This document shows, one piece after another, positions 24,501 to 32,200 of a stretch of 40,066 nucleotides of DNA; positions within the stretch are counted from its first letter, which is position 1; the number at the start of each line of letters is the position of its first letter. This stretch comes from an uncultured Pseudomonadota bacterium (GTDB lineage: Bacteria > Myxococcota_A > UBA796 > SXON01). The notes beneath the pieces were generated by a model. The model saw only the letters and a program-made list of their open reading frames with translations. It was not told the origin of the DNA and ran no database searches. The stretch spans positions 1 to 40,066 of the forward strand of contig CAIUMM010000222.1 of NCBI GenBank assembly GCA_903900265.1, read 5' to 3'. A program made the translations under genes and the position numbers.

Positions 24501-24537
24501 CGCCACCGATTCATCCAGTAAAGGTGAGGCGGTGGCG
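24501..24537 (-). other. Inverted repeat at the 5' end of the sulfatase-like operon
   Basis: CGCCACCG (24501-24508) and CGGTGGCG (24530-24537) are perfect 8-bp arms around 21 bp. If translation starts at 24470 the stem lies in the operon's leader; if at GTG 24506 it would overlap the start. It could be an operator or leader hairpin. The rest of the divergent gap (24538-24638) has a short AT-rich patch near 24551-24569 but no promoter I can call. Confidence 0.3.
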
Positions 24538-24638
24538 TGCAGTCATCTACGGAATATGCAACAATACACGGCTGTTCGGGCTTCTAAGCTCGGCCACAAA
24601 GGTTATCCGCCCGGGATCCGTTGCGGAAAGAGGTTTAC

Positions 24639-26780
24639 ATGGCGCCTTGGTCAAAAAAACTCCCCTTCGTCCTCGCTCTCACCGTCCCCACGACCGCGTG
24701 GGCGGGTGGTACGGCGGTGGTCGCGCCCCTCGTGGCCAAAGGGGTCGAGCAGAAGATCGTCAACAACGTCACCGGCCTGCTCTCCTCCGAGCTTGATTTT
24801 TCGGGTGCGTTTGACACCGTGAACGAGCTGGCATCGGCGCCTTCGACGTTGAACGCTGCCTGCTTGTCCAGCACCAGCTGCCTGCAAGGCATCGGCAAAG
24901 GCGCCAGCGCCGACGCCGTCATTGCTGGCTCGGTCGCGCCCGGAGGCTCCGGCGTCCAGGTTTATCTGGTGTACTACGACGTAAAAAAGAACGCGATCAT
25001 CCGCAAGAAGACCTACGACGTCTCGGGAGAGCCGTCGGTGTTGGCCGAAAAAGCACCCGAATGGGTCAAAGAGATCACCACCGGTGAATCTGCCGCAGCG
25101 ACCGCAGCCGCCGAAGCCGCGCCTTCATTCAGCAGCGATGAAGAGGACGATCTGGAGATCGGCGGCTCCAACCCCTCCGGCACCAGCGCAAAAACCCGCA
25201 TGACGACCACGATCAAGCCGGGCGAGCTCACCGAAGAGGACGACGAAGAGGACGCTCGCGCAGCCGCGCAAGCCAAGGCTGCAGCGGACGCCAAGGCAAA
25301 AGCCGCGGCGGACGCCAAAGCCCGCGCCGCAGCAGAAGCGCAGGCCAAGGCTGCCGCAGAGGCCAAAGCTGCCGCAGAAGCCAAGGCCGCGGCGGACGCC
25401 AAAGCCGCCGCGCAAGCCAAAGCGGAAGCCGCCGCACGCGCCAAGGCCGAAGCGGACGCCCGTGCCGCAGCTCAGGCCAAAGCCGACGCCGCGGCCAAAG
25501 CTGCCGCGTCCAAGAGCAGCACCTCGAAGCCCGCCGCCGAAGAAGAGTTCTCCTTCGGATCCGCGGCGAGCTCGATTCAGGTAGAAGAAGAAGTCGCCGA
25601 GAGTGTAGACCTCACCGAGGACGAAGACGTCTCCAGCGACAGCGACAGCGACTACAACGACAGCAGCTCCTCCAAGTCCAAGGCGACGAGTCGCACCGCG
25701 TCGAGCAGCAAGTCGGTCGATCTGGACGAAGACCCCACCGAGCGCCGCGCCCGCGAGGACGCAGAGCGCCGCGCACGGGTAGAGGCGGAAGAGCGGGCCC
25801 GCCGCGAAGCGGCTGCGCGCGCCAAGAGCCGCGCGGCTGCCGAAGACCTCGACGAAGACGAGCCGAGCTCCTCCAAGAGCCGCACTGCGTCCCGCGACGA
25901 GGACGAAGACGAGCCGAGCTCCTCCAAGAGCCGCACGTCCTCCCGCGACGAAGACGAAGACGAGCCAAGCTCCTCCAAGAGCCGCACTTCCTCCCGCGAC
26001 GAAGACGAAGACGAGCCCAGCTCCTCCAAGAGCCGCACTTCGTCCCGCGACGAGGACGAAGACGAGCCGAGCTCCTCCAAGAGCCGCACCTCCTCCCGCG
26101 ACGAGGACGAAGACGAGCCAAGCTCCTCGCGCAGCCGCACCTCCTCCCGCGACGAGGACGAGGACGAGCCAAGCTCCTCGCGCAGCCGCACCTCCTCCCG
26201 CGACGAGGACGAAGACATGGACTCCCGGAGCAGCTCCCGCTCCAGCAAGTCCAGCAGCAAAGACGAAAAGCCCGGGATCGGGATCACCGGCCGCATCGGC
26301 TACTCGCGCTACTACGACTTCAGCTTCGTGACCTACGGCGGCGAGCTCACCGTGCCGCTCTCGCCGAACCTGATGTTCGAAGCCGGAATCGAAGGGTTCT
26401 CCACGCAGCGGGAGCTCTCCGCGACCGTCGTGCGCCAGCTTGCAGAAGAGCAAGGCGTGGCCCTTACGGACATCAACTCCCGGCCCTGGAATACGATCCT
26501 GCCGATCAACCTCGGCATCCAGTACAAGCTGACGCGCACCAACATCCGTCCCTACTTCGGCGCGGATTTGACGATCACGCCGTACACGCCCGCATTTGAT
26601 GTGGCTGTAGGCGGGCGCGCGCGCGTCGGCGCCGACTTCATGCTGGCCGACGCGTTCGGGCTCAACCTGAACCTCTCGGCGGGCGTGATGAGCGGCAAGA
26701 ACCTCGAGCAGACCCAGCCCGGCACCAAGAACACCGGCTTCGTTCCCCAGCTGTCGGGCGGAACGGTGTTCGCGTTCTGA
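24639..26780 (+). CDS. Exported repeat-rich protein with C-terminal outer-membrane beta-barrel-like domain
   Basis: 713 residues in clear modules. The signal peptide is 1-22 (cleavage after AWA). An N-terminal domain at about 23-150 has ASADAVIAGSVAPGGSGVQVYLVYYDV. An acidic stretch is followed by a TolA-like Ala/Lys/Glu/Asp helical stalk (about 205-295). Acidic/Ser-rich segments come next, and seven 17-residue repeats of the type DEDEDEPSSSKSRTSSR at 403-521. The C-terminal domain, about 545-713, has alternating strands (GIGITGRIGYSRYYDF, GGELTVPLSPNLMFEAGIEGF) and ends in Phe, as in outer-membrane barrels. ATG 24639 has AAAGAGG upstream. Possible role: an envelope-spanning structural or adhesive protein. 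The family is unrecognised. Confidence 0.75.
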   Translation: MAPWSKKLPFVLALTVPTTAWAGGTAVVAPLVAKGVEQKIVNNVTGLLSSELDFSGAFDTVNELASAPSTLNAACLSSTSCLQGIGKGASADAVIAGSVAPGGSGVQVYLVYYDVKKNAIIRKKTYDVSGEPSVLAEKAPEWVKEITTGESAAATAAAEAAPSFSSDEEDDLEIGGSNPSGTSAKTRMTTTIKPGELTEEDDEEDARAAAQAKAAADAKAKAAADAKARAAAEAQAKAAAEAKAAAEAKAAADAKAAAQAKAEAAARAKAEADARAAAQAKADAAAKAAASKSSTSKPAAEEEFSFGSAASSIQVEEEVAESVDLTEDEDVSSDSDSDYNDSSSSKSKATSRTASSSKSVDLDEDPTERRAREDAERRARVEAEERARREAAARAKSRAAAEDLDEDEPSSSKSRTASRDEDEDEPSSSKSRTSSRDEDEDEPSSSKSRTSSRDEDEDEPSSSKSRTSSRDEDEDEPSSSKSRTSSRDEDEDEPSSSRSRTSSRDEDEDEPSSSRSRTSSRDEDEDMDSRSSSRSSKSSSKDEKPGIGITGRIGYSRYYDFSFVTYGGELTVPLSPNLMFEAGIEGFSTQRELSATVVRQLAEEQGVALTDINSRPWNTILPINLGIQYKLTRTNIRPYFGADLTITPYTPAFDVAVGGRARVGADFMLADAFGLNLNLSAGVMSGKNLEQTQPGTKNTGFVPQLSGGTVFAF
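25845..26201 (+). repeat. Seven tandem 51-bp coding repeats
   Basis: Seven in-frame copies of a 51-bp unit encode D(E/L)DEDEPSSS(K/R)SRT(S/A)SR. A degenerate eighth copy begins at 26202 (DEDEDMD). The first copy differs at residues 2 and 15; the last two have Arg for Lys at residue 11. Near-identity of adjacent copies suggests recent expansion and likely copy-number variation among strains. Confidence 0.9.
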
Positions 26781-26860
26781 ACGAGCGGAGCAGCTTCGCC
26801 CCCCGCGCGGCTCGCGCCGTCCTCGCGGCGGGGCTCTCCCTAACGCACGTCTGGGCCGCT

Positions 26861-28807
26861 GTGCGCTTCGGACCTGTGTTTTGGGTGGGCGCGGCGGGTA
26901 GTCTGGGCATCGCCGCAGGCTGGCGTAAAAGCGGCGCAGCAGCCCTAGCGGGCGGCGGGGCTGTGGCTCTGGCGCTGGTAGGCGCCGAACGAGCGGCGGT
27001 AGCGAGCGGCTTCGGCGCCGATGTCGTGGACGGTGCGGGCGAGGTGCTCGTAGGCGCGGCGATCGGCGCGGCGGCGCTGTTCGGCGTCGCGGCGGCCTTG
27101 GGCTTTGCGCCCGAAACCAAGGTGGAAGGCAGGTTGCGCATCGTCGCCGATCTGCTGACGCTGGCGCTGTGGGCAGCCACTGCCTGGCTGGCGACGAGCG
27201 CGCTGTTCGTGCACCTCGCGCTGGCCCCGCTCTCCTCCGTACAGCTCTTGCGCGCCTGGGCACCCGCGACGGGCGCGGCCGCGGCGCTCTTGTTCATCGC
27301 CGCCCGAGCGGGCCGATTCGGCTGGCTCGGCCTGAGCGCGCTGCCGATCGTGCTGATAGCTAGGATGGACAAACCCGAGGATTCGGAGACCAAGCCGGCG
27401 ATGCGCAAGGTCGCTGGCGGGGTGATCACCAGCATGCCGACCGCCGGCCCGATGCGAGGCCCGGCAGGGCACTCGGTGATGGCTCCCGGCTGGGATTCAC
27501 GCCCGGGAGAGACCACAAGCGCAGTTGCCAAGCGCATCGTTCGCACTCAAGTCGTCCCCGGCTTTGCGGTGCCCACGCTGTCGGCTGCGCCGCAGCGGGT
27601 GCGCAGCACGCTGGTGCGCGACGGCGCCGATCCTCTGCTCCTGGAGCGCGACTGGACGCCCGCCCCGCCGGTGATCGCAGAAACCCTCACCGCGGCGATA
27701 GGGGAAGGAGCCGCTTTTCTGGCCCGCAACCTCCAGCCTGACGGTCGTTTTACCTACATCGTTCGGGGCCCGAGCGGAACCGCGGGCCCGGGCTACAATT
27801 ACCCCCGGCACGCAGGCACCGCCTGGTTTCTCGCCCGCGTCGCAGCGACCGGAGCGGCACAAGCAGAAGTCGCCGCCACCGCCGCACGAGCTGCGCTGGC
27901 GCACCTCGACGCGGTGAGCGGATCGACGACGGATGGCCGCGCCTTTGTGCTCGATCCCACGCGTAACGACGGCAAAGCGTGGATCGGCACGACCGCGCTC
28001 GCCGTGCTCGCTACGCGATCGTTGAACGAGCCCCCTGCCCTGCACGAAGCCTGGGCCCGACAGCTGATCGCCAGTGTCGGCACCGGCAGCACAACAGGCT
28101 GCACAACCGCCTGCGGCGCAGACAACGGGCGCGTCCGCGGGGAGATGTCGACCACGGACTACACCTTCCTCGACGGCGACACAAACAGCTACGGACAGGG
28201 TCAGGTGATGCTCGCGCTCGCTGCGCTGGCCGCCGACGTTCAAAGCCCGCTCAGCGTCGACGCCGCCGCGGCGCTTCGGCGAGCCTCCGCCTTTGTCGCT
28301 GGAGAAACGGGCGGCTACTACGGAACTGCGCGCCCGCTCTGGGTCGGGGACGAGCACTGGATGTGCCTCGCCGCCCACGCGATCCGCGCCGCTAACCGTG
28401 CAGGGGTCGCTCCCCCGATCGACACGGCTGGCCCGGACGGCGTCTGCGCCGCGTACGTCGCCGCGACCGCGCTCGAAGCGCCGCCGCCCGGCGCAGGGAT
28501 GCCCCCCACAGCGGGCCCGGCCGGAGGCGCCGCAGAAGCGGTGGTCGCGCGGGCCTGGGACACCGGGGACAAAGGCCTGATCCGCGACTCCCGCGACTAT
28601 GCGGCCTTGTTCCTTGCCAGTCAGTACCAACCTGCGGACATCGCGCTGCTCCCCGCCGGACCTACCCCGGCAAACCTGATCGGCGGCTTCCGGGACAGCG
28701 CCTACGAGCTCGACGTCCAGATCGACGCCGTGCAGCACATCGGCGGCGCGTTGTTAGGCGTGCTCGCGCTGGAGACCGGCGAGGACGGCCCGGGACGGAT
28801 GCCCTAA
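26861..28807 (+). CDS. Membrane-anchored alpha/alpha-toroid-like protein
   Basis: About 648 residues from GTG 26861. The N-terminal 170 residues hold several hydrophobic helices. A flexible Pro/Gly-rich linker starts near MDKPEDSETK. From about residue 280 to the end the sequence looks like an alpha/alpha toroid (terpene-cyclase/glycosidase-like helical barrel): GEGAAFLARNLQPDGRFTY, GYNYPRHAGTAWFLARVAA, DGKAWIGTTALAVLATRSL, DTNSYGQGQVMLALAALA, GDEHWMCLAAHAIRAA, IDAVQHIGGALLGVLALE. No reaction can be assigned. The start is unsure: no ribosome site is clear at 26861, the frame is open back to the preceding gene, and the upstream residues also look like membrane-anchor sequence. Confidence 0.65.
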   Translation: MRFGPVFWVGAAGSLGIAAGWRKSGAAALAGGGAVALALVGAERAAVASGFGADVVDGAGEVLVGAAIGAAALFGVAAALGFAPETKVEGRLRIVADLLTLALWAATAWLATSALFVHLALAPLSSVQLLRAWAPATGAAAALLFIAARAGRFGWLGLSALPIVLIARMDKPEDSETKPAMRKVAGGVITSMPTAGPMRGPAGHSVMAPGWDSRPGETTSAVAKRIVRTQVVPGFAVPTLSAAPQRVRSTLVRDGADPLLLERDWTPAPPVIAETLTAAIGEGAAFLARNLQPDGRFTYIVRGPSGTAGPGYNYPRHAGTAWFLARVAATGAAQAEVAATAARAALAHLDAVSGSTTDGRAFVLDPTRNDGKAWIGTTALAVLATRSLNEPPALHEAWARQLIASVGTGSTTGCTTACGADNGRVRGEMSTTDYTFLDGDTNSYGQGQVMLALAALAADVQSPLSVDAAAALRRASAFVAGETGGYYGTARPLWVGDEHWMCLAAHAIRAANRAGVAPPIDTAGPDGVCAAYVAATALEAPPPGAGMPPTAGPAGGAAEAVVARAWDTGDKGLIRDSRDYAALFLASQYQPADIALLPAGPTPANLIGGFRDSAYELDVQIDAVQHIGGALLGVLALETGEDGPGRMP

Positions 28808-28825
28808 ACCCGCGCACGGTCTCGT

Positions 28826-29182
28826 TTACTCCGCCATCAACCGGGCAAGCTCCCCCGACTTGACGATCTCTTCGGCCTGATCGGCGCCGCCGACCAGCTG
28901 GCCCTTGACGAACACCTGCGGGTAAGTCGGCCAGCCGGACCACATCTTGATCGCCAGCCGCGGCTTCCACGCCGAAGCGTAGCTCCCGTACTCGAGGTAG
29001 TGCACCTTATGCCCCGCGCCCTCCAGCGCCCGCACGCCACGCGGGCAATTGGGGTTCCAAGCCATCCCGACAACGACGATGGGGTGCGCTTCGACCGCAG
29101 CCGCGACCTCCGCGACGACATCGGTGTGAAAGCGATCAAGCTTTGCCTGAGCAATGGCGTGGCGACGGGGTGACGGAGGCAT
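28826..29182 (-). CDS. Glutaredoxin-like protein with atypical CPRG site
   Basis: 118 residues, matching the glutaredoxin fold. A helical N-terminal extension (1-33) is followed by strand IVVVGMAW, active-site loop NPNCPRG (C46), helix VRALEGAG, the cis-Pro motif WPTYPQVFVKGQLVGGADQAEEI (TYPQVF at 86-91) and a final helix. The length and KGQLVGG(A/C)D pattern are closest to monothiol glutaredoxins (CGFS type), which carry Fe-S clusters. Here the site is CPRG with a single Cys, and the protein has no other Cys. Loss of CGFS may alter cluster binding; thiol reduction by a monothiol route is possible. Divergent from the ABC1 kinase gene. Confidence 0.8.
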   Translation of the reverse strand: MPPSPRRHAIAQAKLDRFHTDVVAEVAAAVEAHPIVVVGMAWNPNCPRGVRALEGAGHKVHYLEYGSYASAWKPRLAIKMWSGWPTYPQVFVKGQLVGGADQAEEIVKSGELARLMAE

Positions 29183-29230
29183 CGGCGTGTTTAACCTTTA
29201 CGACATGTAGATGACGTGCCGCGGTAAGTA

Positions 29231-29255
29231 GTCACCGACTCACTGTCACCAACTC
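29231..29255. repeat. Short direct repeat before the ABC1 kinase gene
   Basis: GTCACCGACTC (29231-29241) and GTCACCAACTC (29245-29255) differ at one base and have a 14-bp period, ending 11 nt before the ATG at 29267. Could be a regulator half-site pair or chance. Nothing else is evident in the 84-bp divergent gap. Confidence 0.25.
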
Positions 29256-29266
29256 CACGAGCGGCG

Positions 29267-30607
29267 ATGGCAAGCAAATTCTCGCGACTAGCCCGATTGG
29301 GCACGCTCTCCACGCAGGTGACCGGGTCCTACCTGGGGCAGCGGCTTTCGGGCATCTTCCAGAGCGAGGACGCGCGAAAGAAGAGCTTGGACGAGACCCA
29401 CGTGCAGAACGCCGAGCGCATCGTCAACAACCTCGGCGCGCTGAAGGGCGCAGCGATGAAGGTGGGCCAGGCCGTGGCGCAGGTCGCTGAGGGCATCGAC
29501 ATGCCACCCGAAGCGCGCGCGATGCTGGGCAAGCTGCACGACAAAGCCGAGCCCATCCCCTTCTCAGCGATCAAGCGGCGCGTGGAGCGTGAGCTCGGCG
29601 GCGATCTCGGCGTGCTGTTCAAGAGCTTCGACGAAGAGCCCGTAGGCACGGCCTCGCTGGGACAAGCGCACGGCGCGATCTTGCCAGACGGAACCCGGGT
29701 GGTCGTCAAGGTGCTCCACGAGGGCATCGAAGACAGCGTCGGATCCGACATGGCCGCGCTCAAGACCATGCTCATGGCGGGGCGCGTGCTCCAGCGCGAC
29801 AAAGCCGAGGTGGACGCGATCTGGGGCGAGATCACCGACCGCCTGCAAGAGGAGCTCGACTACCGACAAGAGGCTGCAAACCTCCAGTTCTTCCGCCGCT
29901 TGTTGACCCAAGGCCGTCCACAAGACCGCGACCCGGACGTCACCGTACCTTACGTGCACGAAGGCTGGTCCACGGGAAAGGTGCTGACGATGGAGCGCCT
30001 CTCAGGCCGGCCGCTCGGCGTGTTTGCGTCTACGGCGCCGGAAGAAGCGCGCCAGCGAGCCGGGAAGGTTCTCGGTAGAACCTTCCTCAAGATGGAGTAC
30101 CTATGGCGAGCGATCCACGCGGATCCGCACCCGGGCAACTACCTGTTCATGCCCGACGGCCGCGTGGGAATGCTCGACTTCGGGTGCGTACGCCGCTACT
30201 CCATCGAGTGGATGGCCGGCTACGCGCGGGTCGGGCTCGCGACCATCGAAGGCGACCGCGAAGCCTGCCTGCGGGCGTGTATGAGCATCGGCTGCCTGAG
30301 TGAGCGCCACCCCGAGGCCGACGAGCTGCTCTGGCAGCTGTGCGCCTCCATCGGGAGCGCGTTCCAGCAGGGAGGCTTCACCATGGGCGGCGAGCAGGAC
30401 AAAGTCCAGGACGAAGTCACCAAGTTGATGCCGAGCATCGTCGCGCAGCATCGCTTGAAGGCGCCCCGCGAGCTGGTGTACCTCCATCGGGCGCTCGGCG
30501 GCACGCACCAGCTGCTCAAGCAGCTGCGGGTGAGCGCAGAGTGGAGGCCGATGCTCGAAGAGTACGGCACCGCCTGCATCAAAGAGGCAGAGGCAGCACC
30601 GAAGTAA
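29267..30607 (+). CDS. ABC1/AarF/UbiB-family atypical kinase
   Basis: 446 residues with the defining features of the UbiB/COQ8 family: the KxGQ motif (KVGQ, 65-68) in LKGAAMKVGQAVAQVAEGID, the Ala-rich nucleotide loop GTASLGQAHGA (127-137), the Lys of VVVKVLHEG (K148), HADPHPGNYLF (catalytic loop) and MLDFGCVRR (metal site, DFG). Family members support isoprenoid-quinone synthesis or lipid homeostasis through ATPase activity. No C-terminal membrane helices are obvious, unlike E. coli UbiB. No ubiquinone/menaquinone genes lie nearby. Its last 29 bp overlap the 3' end of the convergent Mur-ligase-like gene. Confidence 0.9.
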   Translation: MASKFSRLARLGTLSTQVTGSYLGQRLSGIFQSEDARKKSLDETHVQNAERIVNNLGALKGAAMKVGQAVAQVAEGIDMPPEARAMLGKLHDKAEPIPFSAIKRRVERELGGDLGVLFKSFDEEPVGTASLGQAHGAILPDGTRVVVKVLHEGIEDSVGSDMAALKTMLMAGRVLQRDKAEVDAIWGEITDRLQEELDYRQEAANLQFFRRLLTQGRPQDRDPDVTVPYVHEGWSTGKVLTMERLSGRPLGVFASTAPEEARQRAGKVLGRTFLKMEYLWRAIHADPHPGNYLFMPDGRVGMLDFGCVRRYSIEWMAGYARVGLATIEGDREACLRACMSIGCLSERHPEADELLWQLCASIGSAFQQGGFTMGGEQDKVQDEVTKLMPSIVAQHRLKAPRELVYLHRALGGTHQLLKQLRVSAEWRPMLEEYGTACIKEAEAAPK

Positions 30608-32192
30608 CCCTCGCGCGTGCGCGCACCCGCTCGACAACCGCGGCAGCGTCGGTGTGGGCGAGCAGCAGCAAGAAGTCGCCGTCGCGGAGATCGCCGAGGG
30701 CCGCGGCGGTCGCGGCGAGCTCGTCGGGCCACACGCTGGTCTGCACCCCGGAGGCCGCGAAGATCGTGTGCATGCGTGACGTCACCTCGCCGGGTTGACG
30801 GCCGCGCTGGTACTTGACCATCTCCTTCAGGTACACGTGCGCGGGCTCCATCTCGAGCGCGGCGCGCGTGGTCGCGTCGAGCACGGCGTCGCTGCGATCT
30901 CCGGCCTGCCCGATCATCAACAAGCGACGCTGCGGACGATGCCCCGCCTCGCCCCAGGTGCGTGCCAGCACGGCGAGGTGCCGCATCCCTTCTGGATTGT
31001 GCGCAAAGTCCACAAAAACCGTAGCTTCACCGCCCGGAACGGCGACAGTAAACGCATTGGCGCGCCCCGCCGAATGCTCGGGATCGGGGGTCAGCGCCCG
31101 CAAGCCCGCCGCGATCATCGGCGTCGGCAGCCCCATCGCCGCGCCAGCCAGCGCCGCCGCGAGCGCGTTCTCGATGTTGTGCGCCGCGCGCCCGCCAAAG
31201 GTGAGCGGAATCTCGCGCACCGGTAAGACCCGCTGCCCATCCACAACGACCACGCCGTCGCGCACGCAGCCGTCGGCCTCGCGCACCGTCGAGAACCAGC
31301 GCACCACCACATCGGGGCGCTCCGCTTGAAAGCGCTCCAGCAGCTCCGGCCAACGCCATTGGTCGGCGTTCAACACCAGAGTACCGCCCGGGCGCAGCGC
31401 GTAGCCCACGAGCAGCTTCACCTCGGCCATGTCGTCGACGGTCTGGACGCCCCACTCGCCGAGGTGATCGGCGCTGACGTTGGTGACCACCGCCGCGTCG
31501 GCAAAATCCACCTGCACGCCGCGCCGCAGCATCCCGCCGCGCGCCGTCTCCAGCACCGCGAAGCGCACCCGACCATGGCGCAGGATCCGCCGCGCCGCGC
31601 CCGGACCCGACCAGTCCCCGCGCTCGATGCACTGCGCGCCGACAAAGATGCCGTCGCTGCAGGTGTGACCTGCGGTGTACCCTTGGGCCTGCGCCATCGC
31701 CGCGAGGAAGCGCGTCGTCGTCGTCTTGCCGTTCGTGCCGGTCACCATCGCGACCGGCGCGCTGGCCAAGCCGTCGAAGCTGGTCGGTCGGGCCTCCATT
31801 CCGAAGGTCGCCGACCACGCGCCGACGCCGATCGACAGGCCCTCGTCGTCAAGGAGCACCGGCAAGCCGCGCGCGCGCGCAAGCTCCTGCAGCCGGATCC
31901 AGTTGGGGCGCCGGGCGGCGTCGATGGCCTGCACCAGCGCAGCCGGGCTACCTGCTGGGTCCAGCACGAGCGCCTCCATCGCATCGGCCAGCGCCTCGGC
32001 GATGTCCGGAGACCCTCGAACGCCGAACGCCACGTGATTTGTATAGCTACGGCGCGCGCAAGGCCCCAGCTCGGACAGCCGTCGCTCGAGCACGCCGAGC
32101 GCAGCATCGTCGGCGCGCACGTGCACGACCGCTCCAGCACCGTCGAGATCAAGAGTGCGCCCCATCACGTAGCGCGCGCTGAGCAGCTCCAT
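30579..32192 (-). CDS. CphA-like Mur ligase-family protein lacking an ATP-grasp domain
   Basis: 537 residues. An N-terminal region of about 140 residues resembles no domain I know. It is followed by a Mur-ligase module closely matching that of the neighbouring CphA: P-loop GTNGKTTTT (152-160), LETARGGMLRRGV, VVTNVSADHLGEWGV, LVLNADQW, a central-domain end HNIENALAAALAG, and a C-terminal ligase domain with FVDFAHNPEGMRHL and MIGQAGDRSD. The ATP-grasp half of CphA is missing, so it cannot add Asp by the CphA route but may activate or ligate a carboxylate such as an arginine-adding or degradation-linked step (inference). ATG 32192 overlaps no stop; a TTG at 32204 is the alternative. Third gene of the cyanophycin cluster. 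Confidence 0.85.
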   Translation of the reverse strand: MELLSARYVMGRTLDLDGAGAVVHVRADDAALGVLERRLSELGPCARRSYTNHVAFGVRGSPDIAEALADAMEALVLDPAGSPAALVQAIDAARRPNWIRLQELARARGLPVLLDDEGLSIGVGAWSATFGMEARPTSFDGLASAPVAMVTGTNGKTTTTRFLAAMAQAQGYTAGHTCSDGIFVGAQCIERGDWSGPGAARRILRHGRVRFAVLETARGGMLRRGVQVDFADAAVVTNVSADHLGEWGVQTVDDMAEVKLLVGYALRPGGTLVLNADQWRWPELLERFQAERPDVVVRWFSTVREADGCVRDGVVVVDGQRVLPVREIPLTFGGRAAHNIENALAAALAGAAMGLPTPMIAAGLRALTPDPEHSAGRANAFTVAVPGGEATVFVDFAHNPEGMRHLAVLARTWGEAGHRPQRRLLMIGQAGDRSDAVLDATTRAALEMEPAHVYLKEMVKYQRGRQPGEVTSRMHTIFAASGVQTSVWPDELAATAAALGDLRDGDFLLLLAHTDAAAVVERVRARARVTSVLPLPL

Positions 32193-32200
32193 GGGGGGGC

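Noticed and set aside
22686..24521. A 611-codon plus-strand frame opposite the polytopic sulfatase-like gene.
   Set aside because: Arg/His/Ala-rich shadow without motifs. The minus strand has membrane helices and a full phosphatase-superfamily domain.
25845..26201. Regular 51-bp repeats considered as a CRISPR array.
   Set aside because: The repeats are directly contiguous with no unique spacers, stay in frame and encode a coherent protein segment. No cas genes are present.
25125..27263. A 712-codon minus-strand frame across the repeat-rich envelope protein.
   Set aside because: It is the antisense reading of 51-bp and Ala-rich repeats; no start context or plausible domain.
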